NCBI RefSeq assembly: GCF_014196515.1
Contig: NZ_JACIDV010000003.1
Location: 395,273 to 459,272, forward strand
Source of the DNA: Rhizobium skierniewicense
GTDB taxonomy: Bacteria; Pseudomonadota; Alphaproteobacteria; Rhizobiales; Rhizobiaceae
Reading direction: 5' to 3'
Length of the DNA stretch: 64,000 nucleotides
Shown here: piece after piece, positions 35,583 through 45,751 of the stretch
How the letters are laid out: every line of letters starts with the position of its first letter
Numbering within the stretch: position 1 is the first letter of the stretch
Program-made: the position numbers and the translations under genes
Notes under the pieces: model-generated
What the model saw: the letters and a program-made list of their open reading frames with translations, nothing else
Database searches by the model: none
What the model was told of the DNA's origin: nothing

Positions 35583-36494
35583 ATGGTCTCCATACAGCAC
35601 GCTCGACGCGACGAATCCGTACCGGTACATCCAGAGCACGATCCACGACATCCGCTGGTGGTCTTCGGCGACCACCGTTTTTGTGCTGGCGAAGCCTCTC
35701 TGGTGCAGGTCATGGCCGGACCACATATGCACAGCCAGGTGGAGCTGAATTTCGTGCTGGAGGGCCAAATGACCTACTGGTTCGACGGGCGTGAGCTTTC
35801 TCTCGGCAAGGGGCGGCTTTGCCTGTTCTGGGGCATGATCCCCCATCAGGTCATCGCGCGGGCGGAGGGTACGTCCTTCATCTGTCTTTATATACCGATG
35901 TCGTTTTTTCTGGGTCTTGCCAGCCTGACGCGTTTTCGAGATGCCGTGTTCCGTGGCGCCATGATCGAGGCCATCGCGTTACGCTCTTACGATCACGACA
36001 TCTTCCAGCGCTGGCGCGATGAGTTGCGTTCCGGTGACGAGGGGCTCATCGAGATCGTGCGCAATGAATTGAGCGCACGCGTACTGCGCATCGAACGTGA
36101 TGGCTGGCGTGACCTGCGCGAGGAAGGCTCGGCCATCGCGAGCCTTGGCGCCAATGATAGCGAGCGGATGGAGCACGTTGAGGGCATGCTGCGCTATATC
36201 GCAGAGAATGCCCTCAACGAAATCTCCTCCGAAGACGTCGGTCGCAATGCGGGGCTTCATCCCAACTATGCCATGTCCGTGTTCAAACGTGCCGTCGGCA
36301 TGACCATCAACCAGGCCATCATCCGTCACCGCCTCGACACGGCCCAGTCTCTGTTGATTGCAACCGACATGCCCATCACCGACGTTGCCTTCGAATCCGG
36401 GTTTGGATCCGTATCGCGCTTCTATCAGGCCTTTTCCGAACGGTTTTCCATGCGACCGAAACAGTATCGTGCGAGCATGCGCAGCAACGCGTGA
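35583..36494 (+). CDS. AraC family transcriptional regulator of galactoside genes
   Basis: A 303-residue AraC/XylS protein. The N-terminal cupin-like sensor (GPHMHSQVELNFVLEGQMTYWFDG, GRLCLFWGMIPHQV) is followed by a C-terminal double HTH (about 200-300) with ISSEDVGRNAGLHPNYAMSVFKR and ITDVAFESGFGSVSRFYQAFSERF. The cupin and HTH layout resembles MelR-like activators. It is divergent from the galactoside operon and likely activates it when the inducer sugar is present. It is convergent with treY by 8 nt. Confidence 0.88.
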   Translation: MVSIQHARRDESVPVHPEHDPRHPLVVFGDHRFCAGEASLVQVMAGPHMHSQVELNFVLEGQMTYWFDGRELSLGKGRLCLFWGMIPHQVIARAEGTSFICLYIPMSFFLGLASLTRFRDAVFRGAMIEAIALRSYDHDIFQRWRDELRSGDEGLIEIVRNELSARVLRIERDGWRDLREEGSAIASLGANDSERMEHVEGMLRYIAENALNEISSEDVGRNAGLHPNYAMSVFKRAVGMTINQAIIRHRLDTAQSLLIATDMPITDVAFESGFGSVSRFYQAFSERFSMRPKQYRASMRSNA

Positions 36495-36502
36495 TCGAAA
36501 TA

Positions 36503-39025
36503 CTAGCCCCGTCGCAGGACGGCAAAGCCGTGGCCGCCCGTTACCTCCGCAGCATCTATGCCCTCCGTAAGGTCGAACGCCTTGCCTGTCAGCACGTCCA
36601 CATACCCGCTGTTCGCCAAGCGTGACGGGAGGCGGATGTGCGCAGCGTTCACGAGGGGACGGGCATTGGTGATCGAGGCCAGAGCGAGCCGGGGGACGAT
36701 GACGATAACGGCGTCATTTTTTGTCGATCTGGCAAAGGCGACCAGATGCGACGCGCTGTCACCGGTTATGTCGAGCGGCAGATAGTCGCCTTCTAGGAAG
36801 AGATCAGCTTTTTGGCTCCGCAACGTCAGAAGCAGCTTGATGATGTGTTGTTTCAGCTTGGGTTCGCAGGGATCATCCACCGTATCCAGATGGGCCGGAA
36901 GGGCTGATAATTGAGCCGACAGGGCATCGAAGTCCGGTTCGCGACGGTTGTCGGGATCGACAAGGCTGAGATCGAAGCCTTCGCAGCCTTGATAGATGTC
37001 GGGAACCCCCGGGGCAGTGAGTTTTATGACAGTCTGCGCAAGGCTGTTTGATGAGCCCGCCTTGATGAAAGGCTCAAGCGTCTGTGTGAAATCGTTGAGG
37101 AAGGCATGATTGTCTGGCGACAGAAGATTGCGGGCGTAATTCAGAACGGCGTGTTCATAGAGTTCGTTGCTGTCTCCCCAGTTCGTACGCAATTTTGCTT
37201 CGCGCAATGCCTTTTCCACATAGGGAATGAAGCGCGCTTCGAGCGCTCCCAAACCGTCGCGGTCGGTGTGCTGTAATGTGTGCGGCCATGCACCAGCAAG
37301 GGCTTGGTAGAGCATCCACTCAACGAGGGGTTCAGGGGCTACGCCGTCATTGATCGTTGTCCTGAACGGGGCGTTCAGATCGCGCCAACGCGTCACGCAG
37401 CTATGCCAGAGATCAGGGGCTTCGCTGATCGCGTAGAGCCGCGCGCGCGCGTCTTCGCCGCGTTTCGTGTCATGGGTGGATGTGGTGGACAGCGCATGCG
37501 GCTGCGTTTCCAACCGGTGTTTCATTTCCGCGTGGAAGCGGTCCACGGAATAGGCCCGTGGCAAGGGCTCTGCGCCGACCTCGTTGAGTGCCAGTGCCAT
37601 GTTCTGGCGGTAGAAAAGCGTGTCCTCGACTGATTTCGCCATCAACGGGCCGGTCAGTTGCTGGAAACGGGTTCTGAGCTCCGAGGATTTGCCGGTAGGG
37701 TCCGATATTTTGCCGGTGAGGATAGTTTGTAGCCTGTGGAGCGCATCCGGATTTGGGGCAAATTCGCTCTTTTCAATGCTATCAACGACATCTGCCAGAA
37801 CCCTTTGGCTTTCCTCCGACATGCCCGCAGGTGTGCCGTAGGTGCGGTAAACGGGGAACGAGACGACGAGTTCGCGCAGGGCGCCACGCACATCTGCTTC
37901 ATTCACCTCCGTGACTTCGCTCTGCAAAGCGAGGATGTCCATGGCCAAGCGGAGCAGCGTCGAAAACTCCCCGGCAAAATTCTTGTCGACCATCAGGAGT
38001 TTTGCCGACCGGAGTTCGCCTGCGACATCAAGCGGCTTGCCGATGGTGATGTCATACGCGCCGCGTAAATCTGCCAGCTTGTCGCCGTCCACGAAGACAT
38101 CGCTCAGTGCGGCAATGAATTCGTAGCCCGTCGTTCCAGACACGGGCCATTGCGACGGCACCGTTTCGCCTTCACCCAGGATTTTCTCGACCGTGAGGTA
38201 ACAGTCGGGGCCAACGTCCCTGCGCAGGCGTTCCAAGTACTCATTGGGATCGGCCAGACCATCGACGTGGTCGATGCGCAGACCATCGACGTCTCCGCTG
38301 CGAACCAGTTCGAAGATTAGTCGATGCGAGTCCTCATAAACGGATTCGTCTTCGATCCGTACGCCCGCCAAGCCTGTGACCTCAAAGAACCGTCGATACG
38401 ACAGCGCGCTGCTCGCATCGCGCCAGTTCATCAATCTGTAGGGTTGCGCGTCGTGCAGTTGGGAAATCAGAGCCTTGTCCGTTGTGTTGACGATCTGCGC
38501 TTCCCGCCCGGCATAGGACGCGGTGGAAAGCGGATAAAGGGCGTCGTAGCAGCGCAGTGATGGTTTGCCCGTTGCAGGGTTAAGCGCAACCGAGATGTCG
38601 CCGGCTTCTAGAACTTGGTCAAAATCCTCACCCAGCACCGGCAGGGTCAGGCGGCGGCGCCAGTCGATGTCGAAGTGTCGCGCGTAGGCACTTTGCTCGC
38701 CATGTTCGATCACATCGGCCCACCAGGGGTTTTCTAGAGAGGCCGCCATGTGGTTCGGTACGATGTCGAGGATGAGGCCAATCTCGACAGCCTTCAACGC
38801 CTTTACCAGCCGGTCAAACCCCGCCCGCCCACCAATGGCCGGATCGATCTGGTTGCCATCTGTCACGTCGTAGCCATGCGTGGAACCACTGGTGGCGGTG
38901 AAAATGGGCGAGCCGTAGAGGTGGCTGATGCCCAGTTGTTTGAGATAGGGCACGATTGCCGCTGCACGATCAAAGGTCATGCCGTTGCGAAACTGAAGAC
39001 GATAGGTGGCTGTGGGAATGGTCAT
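36503..39025 (-). CDS. treY: Malto-oligosyltrehalose synthase
   Basis: An 840-residue GH13 enzyme that isomerises the reducing-end glucose of malto-oligosaccharides to a trehalose unit. N-terminal TYRLQFRNGMTFDRAAAIVPYLKQLG is diagnostic. Catalytic region motifs: ILDIVPNHMA, GLRIDHVDGLADPNEYLERL (nucleophile Asp), VEKILGEGE, and TSTHDTKRGEDARARL. The C-terminal portion is GVPDIYQGCEGFDLSLVDPDNRR. GGAAG lies 8 nt before the ATG. It is divergent from treZ across 172 nt; no treX or glgX is nearby, so debranching would come from elsewhere. Confidence 0.95.
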   Translation of the reverse strand: MTIPTATYRLQFRNGMTFDRAAAIVPYLKQLGISHLYGSPIFTATSGSTHGYDVTDGNQIDPAIGGRAGFDRLVKALKAVEIGLILDIVPNHMAASLENPWWADVIEHGEQSAYARHFDIDWRRRLTLPVLGEDFDQVLEAGDISVALNPATGKPSLRCYDALYPLSTASYAGREAQIVNTTDKALISQLHDAQPYRLMNWRDASSALSYRRFFEVTGLAGVRIEDESVYEDSHRLIFELVRSGDVDGLRIDHVDGLADPNEYLERLRRDVGPDCYLTVEKILGEGETVPSQWPVSGTTGYEFIAALSDVFVDGDKLADLRGAYDITIGKPLDVAGELRSAKLLMVDKNFAGEFSTLLRLAMDILALQSEVTEVNEADVRGALRELVVSFPVYRTYGTPAGMSEESQRVLADVVDSIEKSEFAPNPDALHRLQTILTGKISDPTGKSSELRTRFQQLTGPLMAKSVEDTLFYRQNMALALNEVGAEPLPRAYSVDRFHAEMKHRLETQPHALSTTSTHDTKRGEDARARLYAISEAPDLWHSCVTRWRDLNAPFRTTINDGVAPEPLVEWMLYQALAGAWPHTLQHTDRDGLGALEARFIPYVEKALREAKLRTNWGDSNELYEHAVLNYARNLLSPDNHAFLNDFTQTLEPFIKAGSSNSLAQTVIKLTAPGVPDIYQGCEGFDLSLVDPDNRREPDFDALSAQLSALPAHLDTVDDPCEPKLKQHIIKLLLTLRSQKADLFLEGDYLPLDITGDSASHLVAFARSTKNDAVIVIVPRLALASITNARPLVNAAHIRLPSRLANSGYVDVLTGKAFDLTEGIDAAEVTGGHGFAVLRRG

Positions 39026-39197
39026 GCGGGGCTTCCAGTGGGACTATCTGTCCGAAACCGCAAGGCAACGATCTGGTTCCACCTGAAAAGACGGAGATGG
39101 ACGTAATCTGTCGTAAAGAAGCTTTCGTACCTGCTGAACTTTTTTCTCACGCCACAGTTACATCCATATTCCCAGCTCTATTAGAGGCGCCAGATTT

Positions 39198-40982
39198 TTG
39201 TCAGAAAATTTCGATTTCGGACCACTCATCCTCGACAACGCAACGCTTTTCCGCATCTGGGCACCGCTGCAACCCAGCATGATTTTGCAGCTTGAGACAG
39301 GCGAACAGCACGCGATGCAGGTTGTCGATGGCGGATGGCACCATTGCCAGTTGCCCGGTGTGGGCGCGGGCACGCAGTATCGTTTCAGGCAGCCGGATGA
39401 TCTCGCTGTTCCCGACCCGGCCTCGCGGTTTCAGCCGCACGATGTGCATGGCCCGAGCGAAGTCGTTGATCTCAACGCCCACACTTGGAAAACCGGAGAA
39501 TGGTCCGGTCGACCTTGGGAAGAGATGGTGATCTACGAGTTGCACGTGGGTACGTTTACCCAGGATGGTGGGTTCCTCGCGGCAATCGATAAGCTCAATC
39601 ATTTACAGACGCTGGGCGTAACCGCAATCCAGTTGATGCCGCTCAGTGACTTTCCCGGGCGCTATGGCTGGGGATATGATGGCGTGTTGCCTTACGCACC
39701 CGATAGCAGCTATGGGCGTCCCGAACACCTGATGGCACTGGTGGATGCCGCCCATGCCCGCGGCATCTGCGTGTTTCTGGATGTGGTCTATAATCACTTT
39801 GGGCCGGATGGCAATTACATGCCGAACTACGCGCCGCTGTTTACCGATCACCACATGACGCCGTGGGGCAAGGGCATCAATTACGACGACAAGGGTGGCA
39901 AGCCTGTCCGGGAATTCGTGATACAGAACGCAATCTACTGGATCACGCAGTTCCGGCTGGACGGTCTGCGGCTGGATGCCGTCCATGCGATCAAGGACGA
40001 TAGCGAAGAACACGTGCTTCACGAACTTGCCAGACGTGTGAGACAGACGGCCGGCTCCCGACACGTTCATCTGATCGTTGAAAACGAGGATAACAACAGT
40101 GATCTTCTGTTGCGGAAGGATGGCGGCGACGCGGAGCATTTTACCGCTCAATGGAACGACGACATCCACCATGTGCTGCACATCGCAGCAACCGGTGAAA
40201 CCTTCGGCTACTATCAAGACTATGTCGAAGACGACGCAAATCTCGGCCGTGCTCTGGCGGAAGGCTTTGTGTTCCAGGGCCAGCACATGCCGTATCGTGG
40301 CGAAGAGCGCGGCAAGTCCACAGGCAACTTACCGCCGACGGCTTTCATCTCCTTCACCCAAAATCACGATCAGGTTGGAAACCGGGCAAACGGCGACAGA
40401 ATGTCGTCCTATACGGCGCCTGAACCGCTCAAGGCCATCGCGGCAGTCTGTCTTCTGGCGCCGCAAATCCCGATGCTCTTCATGGGTGAGGAATGGGGTG
40501 CCAAGGAGCCTTTCCCGTTTTTCTGTGAGTTCGATGACGAACTGAACGAAAAGGTCCGCAAGGGCCGACGTGAAGAGCTATCGCGACTGCCGGGTTTCGA
40601 TGGCGACAACGTTTCCGATCCGGTCGCATACGAAACCTTTGCCTCCGCAAAGCTGGATTGGTCTCGGGCCGAAAGCGGCGACGGTGCAAAGATGCTGGCG
40701 TTCTATCGCTCGTTGATCGATATCCGGCACCAGCACGTCGTCCCGTTGCTGAAAGCGAAGCGTCTCGGTCCAGGCACGTTCCAAACCCGGAGTGGTGTGG
40801 TTACCGCGGTCTGGACGTTGGCGAATGGCACGGAGCTTTGGCTTGCCGCAAATCTGTCTGGCGTCCAAGCGGCCGCCGGAGATATCCCGGAGGACAGCCA
40901 GCGCATTTTCACTTTTGGTCAGACGAAAGATTCGGGTCTCGGTCCCTGGTCCGTCATCTGGAGCCTGCGCCACCAGAACTGA
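39198..40982 (+). CDS. treZ: Malto-oligosyltrehalose trehalohydrolase
   Basis: A 594-residue GH13 enzyme that cleaves free trehalose from the product of TreY. The N-terminal carbohydrate-binding domain opens FGPLILDNATLFRIWAP. Catalytic motifs are VFLDVVYNHFGPDGNY, GLRLDAVHAI (nucleophile Asp), LIVENEDNN (acid/base Glu) and FTQNHDQVGNRANGDRM. The start is a TTG at 39198. No ATG occurs before residue 28, and the FGPxL N-terminus is needed for the domain, so the TTG is favoured, with AGAGG about 10 nt upstream. TreY and TreZ give trehalose for osmotic or desiccation stress. Confidence 0.93.
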   Translation: MSENFDFGPLILDNATLFRIWAPLQPSMILQLETGEQHAMQVVDGGWHHCQLPGVGAGTQYRFRQPDDLAVPDPASRFQPHDVHGPSEVVDLNAHTWKTGEWSGRPWEEMVIYELHVGTFTQDGGFLAAIDKLNHLQTLGVTAIQLMPLSDFPGRYGWGYDGVLPYAPDSSYGRPEHLMALVDAAHARGICVFLDVVYNHFGPDGNYMPNYAPLFTDHHMTPWGKGINYDDKGGKPVREFVIQNAIYWITQFRLDGLRLDAVHAIKDDSEEHVLHELARRVRQTAGSRHVHLIVENEDNNSDLLLRKDGGDAEHFTAQWNDDIHHVLHIAATGETFGYYQDYVEDDANLGRALAEGFVFQGQHMPYRGEERGKSTGNLPPTAFISFTQNHDQVGNRANGDRMSSYTAPEPLKAIAAVCLLAPQIPMLFMGEEWGAKEPFPFFCEFDDELNEKVRKGRREELSRLPGFDGDNVSDPVAYETFASAKLDWSRAESGDGAKMLAFYRSLIDIRHQHVVPLLKAKRLGPGTFQTRSGVVTAVWTLANGTELWLAANLSGVQAAAGDIPEDSQRIFTFGQTKDSGLGPWSVIWSLRHQN

Positions 40983-40986
40983 TCGG

Positions 40987-42264
40987 CTATACCAAAGCCT
41001 CGTTGCGGCTTTCAGCGTCGATCAAAAAGACGCTGAAAGCTGCCAGAAGCAACAGGCCTGAGATGACGCCAAGTGCCAGCCCGAAGCTGGACGCCATAAC
41101 CGGCGCCACGATGGATGGCGCTAAAAGTCCGCCAAAGCGGGCGATCGAACCAGCCGTACCCATGCCGCTTGCCCGCAGGCTTGTCGGGTAGATTTCCGGT
41201 GTGAAGGCATAGATCGCGCCCCACGTGCCAAGCAGTGCAAAGCTCATGAGCAGGGATGCTGCCACGACAATTTCGACGCTTTGTCCCAAGCCATAGGCCA
41301 GTGTCCCTGCCGCACTCAAAAACAGAAAACCGATTAATGTCGGCCTGCGCCCCCATCGCTCTACGCCGTAAGCTGCAAGCGCGTAGCCGGGCAGTTGTGC
41401 AATCGCCAGAATGACGAGGAACATCTGACCGCGCATGAAGCCGAAGCCGTCGCTTGCCAGTTTGACCGGCAGGTAGACGAAAACACCGTAATAGGAGATC
41501 GAGATCAGCATCCATGCTAGCATCAGAAAAACCGTACGCCGACGCAATTGCGGCGACAAAAGCGCGCCGATGGATTTGCGCTCAGGAGTTTGAGGCTGAA
41601 GCGGCGGAATATCGTCTGCGGCGCCATTGGTTCTGGCGACCCGCCGCAGCACGGCTCTTGCCTCTTCCGAGCGACCCTGGCGATTAAGATAAAGAGGCGA
41701 TTCCGGGACGTATAATCGTAGTGCGATGCCGATCAGCGCTGGCAATCCTGTGACGAAAAAGATTGTCCGCCATGCTTCGCCTCCCTGGCTTCCGGCGACG
41801 AGCGCCAGAACGGCAAGTGCGACAGTGCCGATGGCCCAGAAGCCTTCCAGCAAAACCAGCCAGCGTCCACGCCGGTCCGAGGGCAGGAATTCCGCCATCA
41901 TGGCGTAGTCGACGGGCAGGGTTCCGCCCACACCCACGCCGGTCAGGAACCGAGCGACGTAGAGCCACTGGAGGTCTGGGGCAAAAGCAGAGGCCACACC
42001 GAACACGGCGTCGAGGATGATGGCTGCAAACAGAACCGGGCGTCGACCGATGCGGTCTGCGAGTCGTCCGAAGACGAATGCGCCGATCAACATGCCGAGA
42101 AAGAAGATCGTTCCGGTCTGAAGCGCCTCTGGCACTGTGATTCCAAAACTTTTGGCAATCGATGGCGCGGTGAAGCCGATCGCCAGAACCTGCATCGCGT
42201 CTGCCGCCCAGACAAGACCAAAGATGACAAACAACCGGCGCTGGAACGTCCCGACACCGGCCAT
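40987..42264 (-). CDS. MFS transporter (metabolite:H+ symporter / sugar-porter-like)
   Basis: A 425-residue 12-TM transporter. Motif A is GRLADRIGRRPVLFA between segments 2 and 3. YVARFLTGVGVGGTLPVDYAMMAEFLPSDRRGR is the segment 4-5 signature of this branch. YVPESPLYLNRQGRSEEARAVLRRV begins the central loop and ERWGRRPTLIGF lies in the second half. The open frame runs to 42450 but crosses a terminator hairpin; ATG at 42264 with AGGGCG just upstream is taken. It stands alone between treZ and the RND genes. Substrate unknown: aromatic acids, organic acids or sugars are possible. Confidence 0.85.
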   Translation of the reverse strand: MAGVGTFQRRLFVIFGLVWAADAMQVLAIGFTAPSIAKSFGITVPEALQTGTIFFLGMLIGAFVFGRLADRIGRRPVLFAAIILDAVFGVASAFAPDLQWLYVARFLTGVGVGGTLPVDYAMMAEFLPSDRRGRWLVLLEGFWAIGTVALAVLALVAGSQGGEAWRTIFFVTGLPALIGIALRLYVPESPLYLNRQGRSEEARAVLRRVARTNGAADDIPPLQPQTPERKSIGALLSPQLRRRTVFLMLAWMLISISYYGVFVYLPVKLASDGFGFMRGQMFLVILAIAQLPGYALAAYGVERWGRRPTLIGFLFLSAAGTLAYGLGQSVEIVVAASLLMSFALLGTWGAIYAFTPEIYPTSLRASGMGTAGSIARFGGLLAPSIVAPVMASSFGLALGVISGLLLLAAFSVFLIDAESRNEALV

Positions 42265-42409
42265 TTTCACGCCCTGCTCAATCGAAATTTTTGATTGCAC
42301 GTGTGTTACTCGTCTTGTCTCAAGGGTGGATCGTGATCGTAAAATGGAGGTGCCGAACCTGACCTTTCGGTTGGCCACTGTCCAGTCCTTTTCAGGTCCC
42401 AGAAACGAA

Positions 42410-42443
42410 AAAAGCCCCAGGACGACATCGTCTTGGGGCTTCG
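42410..42443 (-). terminator. Rho-independent terminator of the RND efflux operon
   Basis: AAGCCCCAGGACGA (42412-42425) pairs with TCGTCTTGGGGCTT (42428-42441) with one G-U pair. On the transcribed minus strand it is followed by TTTTTTCGTTT, a classic U-tract. It lies 18 nt after the RND pump stop. Confidence 0.9.
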
Positions 42444-42460
42444 ATTTCATTGATGCAAGA

Positions 42461-45400
42461 TTACACGGCCTTATCCATCTTGAAGTCCGTATTTGCGGCC
42501 TCTTCAGGCTTATGCTGGACGAGCGGGCGGTTGCCCGCGAGTTTGCGCACCAACACGTAGAACACCGGCGTCATGAAAATACCGAAGATCGTGACGCCGA
42601 TCATGCCTGAGAACACCGCGACACCCATGGCTGAGCGCATTTCCGCACCGGCACCCGTGGAAATGACCAACGGCACCACACCCATGATGAAGGCAAGCGA
42701 CGTCATCAGGATCGGACGCAGGCGAAGACGGCTTGCCTCGATGGCGGCGGCAACCGGCGTTCTCCCTTCAAACTCCAGTTCGCGCGCGAATTCCACGATC
42801 AGGATCGCGTTTTTCGCAGAGAGACCCACAAGGACGATGAGGCCGATCTGGGTGAAGATATTGTTGTCACCTCCCGTCAGCCAGACGCCGGTCATCGCAG
42901 CCAGTACGCCCATCGGTACGATCATGATGATCGCAAGCGGCAGGGTGAGACTTTCATACTGCGCAGCGAGCACCAGATAGACCAGCAGCAAAGCCAGCGG
43001 GAAGACCAGGAAACCCGAGCTGCCGGCAAGGATCTGCTGATAGGTCAGATCTGTCCACTCGTAAGCGATGCCGGATGGCAGCGTTTCGTTGGCGATGCGT
43101 TCGATGGCGGCCTGTGCCTCGCCGGACGAGAAACCGGGAGCCGGGCCGCCATTGATATCGGCCGACAGGAATCCATTGTAACGCGTGGTGCGTTCCGGGC
43201 CCGTCGTGGCGTCCACCTTCAAGAGGGCGGAAAGCGGTATCATCTGACCGTTGCTGGAGCGCACTTTCAACTGGCCGATATCGTCCGACTGTGCGCGGAA
43301 TTTCGCATCGGCCTGGACCCGCACACTGTAGGTGCGGCCAAAGGCGTTGAAGTCGTTGACGTACAGCGAGCCGAGATAGATCTGCAACGTCTCGAACACG
43401 TCTGTGACCGACACACCCAGTTGTTCCGCCTTTGCGCGATCGAGATCGGCGTAAAGCTGCGGCACATTGATCTGGAAGCTGGAGAACAGGCCTGCAAGTT
43501 CCGGTGTCTGATAGGCCTTGGCGAGGAATGCCTTGTTCACCTCATCCAACACCTGATAGCCGAAACCAGCGCGGTCCTCGATCTGCATCTTGAATCCGCC
43601 GGTCGTGCCGAGACCATTGACGGGTGGTGGCGGGAACATGGCGATGAAGGCATCCTGAACGGCACCGAATTTTTGGTTGAGCGCCATGGCAATGGCACCG
43701 CCAGACAATTCAGGTGTTGTACGCTCTTCGAACGGGCTGAGAGCGACGAAGACCACACCAGCATTGGAGCTGTTGGTGAAGCCGTTGATGGACAGGCCCG
43801 GAAACGCAATCGCATGTTCGACGCCCGGCTGCTTCATGGCGATATCGCTCATGCGCTTGATGACGTCTTCGGTCCGGTCAAGGCTGGCGGCATCCGGCAG
43901 TTGGGCAAAACCGATGAGGTACTGCTTGTCCTGCGCGGGCACGAAGCCACCCGGAACCGCATTGAACATGCCATAGGTCGCGCCTGCGAGAACCACATAG
44001 ACGATCATCACGATGCTCTTGCGGTTCAGCAATCCGGCCACGCTTTTACCGTAGCCATTCGAGGCGGCGCCAAAAGCGCGGTTGAAGCCTCGGAAAAAGC
44101 CGCCGAGGATTTTATCCATACCGCGTGTCAGCCAATCCTTCGGCGCGTCGTGGCCTTTCAGCAGGAGGGCCGCCAGGGCTGGCGACAGGGTCAAAGAGTT
44201 GATGGCCGAGATGACGGTCGAGATCGCAATGGTCAGCGCGAACTGGCGGTAGAACTGGCCTGAAAGCCCGGAGATGAAGGCGAGCGGTACGAAGACCGCA
44301 ACCAGCACCAGTGCGATGGCGATGATCGGGCCAGACACTTCCTTCATGGCGCGGTAGGTCGCGTCACGCGGTGACAGGCCGTTTTCGATGTTTCGCTCCA
44401 CGTTCTCCACCACCACGATGGCATCATCCACGACGATACCGATCGCCAGCACGAGCCCGAAAAGGCTGAGCGCATTGATCGAAAAGCCGAAGACATACAT
44501 CACCGCGAATGTGCCGATGATCGATACGGGTACGGCAATCAGCGGAATGATCGACGCACGCCATGTCTGGAGGAAGAGGATGACGACGATGACGACGAGC
44601 GCGATGGCTTCGAGCAGGGTGTCGATGACCTTGTCGATGGAGGCGCGGACGAACTGCGTCGTATCGTACACGATCTCGTACTTCACGCCCTGCGGCATTG
44701 CCTTTTGCAGGTCCTGCATCGTCGCAGAGACCTGATCGGAAATGGTGATGGCGTTGGAACCCGGGGCCTGGAAGACCGGAATGGCGACGGCGGATTCCCC
44801 ATCCAGCAGCGAACGCAGCGCATAATCGGCTGCCCCGAGTTCGACGCGGGCAACGTCACGCAGGCGGGTGATTTCGCCGTTCGTGCCGCTTTTCACGATG
44901 ATGTTGCCGAACTCTTCCGGGGTGGAAAGGCGGCCTTGAGCGTTGACGTTGAGCTGAAGATCGACGCCGGTCAAGCTTGGCGAGGCACCGATGGTGCCAG
45001 CTGCGGCCTGGACGTTCTGTTCGCGAATGGCGTTGCTGATATCGCTGGCAGCCAGATTGTGTTCGGCAGCCTTCTGCGGATCGATCCAGACGCGCATGGA
45101 GTAATCGCCTGCGCCGAAGATCTGCACCTGGCCGACACCTTCGATGCGCGCCAGGCGGTCCTTGATGTTGAGGACGGCGTAATTGCGCAGATAGGTCAGG
45201 TCATAGCGATTGCCGGGTGAGACCAGATGCACGACCATCATCAGGTCGGGCGAGCTTTTGACGGTGGATATGCCAAGACTTCTGACTTCGGCAGGCAGAC
45301 GCGGCTCGGCTTGCGAGACGCGGTTCTGCACCAGCTGCTGAGCCTTGTCGGGGTCGGTGCCCAGCTTGAACGTTACCGTCAACGTCATGACGCCGTCAGA

Positions 45401-45655
45401 CGTCGCCTGGCTGGACATGTAGAGCATGTCCTCGACGCCGTTGATCTGTTCTTCGAGCGGCGTGGCAACCGTCTCAGCGATAACCTTGGGGTTGGCGCCG
45501 GGATAGGTTGCGCGCACGACGATGGATGGCGGCACGACGTCCGGATACTCGGAAATCGGAAGCGCGCGCATGCCGATGAGGCCCGCCACGACGATGAGGA
45601 CCGAAAGGACGCCAGCGAAAACCGGCCGGTCTACAAAAAATCTGGAGATGTTCAT
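42461..45655 (-). CDS. RND efflux transporter, HAE1 family (MexF-like)
   Basis: A 1064-residue inner-membrane multidrug/H+ antiporter. It opens NISRFFVDRPVFAGVLSVLIVVAG (first TM). The TM4 region GIVVDDAIVVVENVERN carries the Asp-Asp proton relay, and the periplasmic porter domains have GADYALRSLLDGESAV and YDTTQFVRASIDKVI-type sequences. The C-terminal TM bundle includes GLIVLVGLSAKNAILIVEFARE. Length and the MexF-like layout suit a drug, solvent or plant-phenolic exporter. It is downstream of the adaptor by 130 nt with a stem-loop. No TolC-like gene follows. Confidence 0.93.
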   Translation of the reverse strand: MNISRFFVDRPVFAGVLSVLIVVAGLIGMRALPISEYPDVVPPSIVVRATYPGANPKVIAETVATPLEEQINGVEDMLYMSSQATSDGVMTLTVTFKLGTDPDKAQQLVQNRVSQAEPRLPAEVRSLGISTVKSSPDLMMVVHLVSPGNRYDLTYLRNYAVLNIKDRLARIEGVGQVQIFGAGDYSMRVWIDPQKAAEHNLAASDISNAIREQNVQAAAGTIGASPSLTGVDLQLNVNAQGRLSTPEEFGNIIVKSGTNGEITRLRDVARVELGAADYALRSLLDGESAVAIPVFQAPGSNAITISDQVSATMQDLQKAMPQGVKYEIVYDTTQFVRASIDKVIDTLLEAIALVVIVVILFLQTWRASIIPLIAVPVSIIGTFAVMYVFGFSINALSLFGLVLAIGIVVDDAIVVVENVERNIENGLSPRDATYRAMKEVSGPIIAIALVLVAVFVPLAFISGLSGQFYRQFALTIAISTVISAINSLTLSPALAALLLKGHDAPKDWLTRGMDKILGGFFRGFNRAFGAASNGYGKSVAGLLNRKSIVMIVYVVLAGATYGMFNAVPGGFVPAQDKQYLIGFAQLPDAASLDRTEDVIKRMSDIAMKQPGVEHAIAFPGLSINGFTNSSNAGVVFVALSPFEERTTPELSGGAIAMALNQKFGAVQDAFIAMFPPPPVNGLGTTGGFKMQIEDRAGFGYQVLDEVNKAFLAKAYQTPELAGLFSSFQINVPQLYADLDRAKAEQLGVSVTDVFETLQIYLGSLYVNDFNAFGRTYSVRVQADAKFRAQSDDIGQLKVRSSNGQMIPLSALLKVDATTGPERTTRYNGFLSADINGGPAPGFSSGEAQAAIERIANETLPSGIAYEWTDLTYQQILAGSSGFLVFPLALLLVYLVLAAQYESLTLPLAIIMIVPMGVLAAMTGVWLTGGDNNIFTQIGLIVLVGLSAKNAILIVEFARELEFEGRTPVAAAIEASRLRLRPILMTSLAFIMGVVPLVISTGAGAEMRSAMGVAVFSGMIGVTIFGIFMTPVFYVLVRKLAGNRPLVQHKPEEAANTDFKMDKAV

Positions 45656-45751
45656 GAGGTAGCCCTCTCCGGGTGAATGCTGGATACAGAAAGCCGCGCC
45701 AGTGGCAAATCGCTACCGGCAGGTCTTCTTTCTCTGTTCTGATCAATGGAT

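Noticed and set aside
42265..42450. N-terminal extension of the MFS transporter gene
   Set aside because: The extension crosses a perfect terminator hairpin and lacks a plausible family N-terminus; ATG at 42264 has a ribosome binding site.
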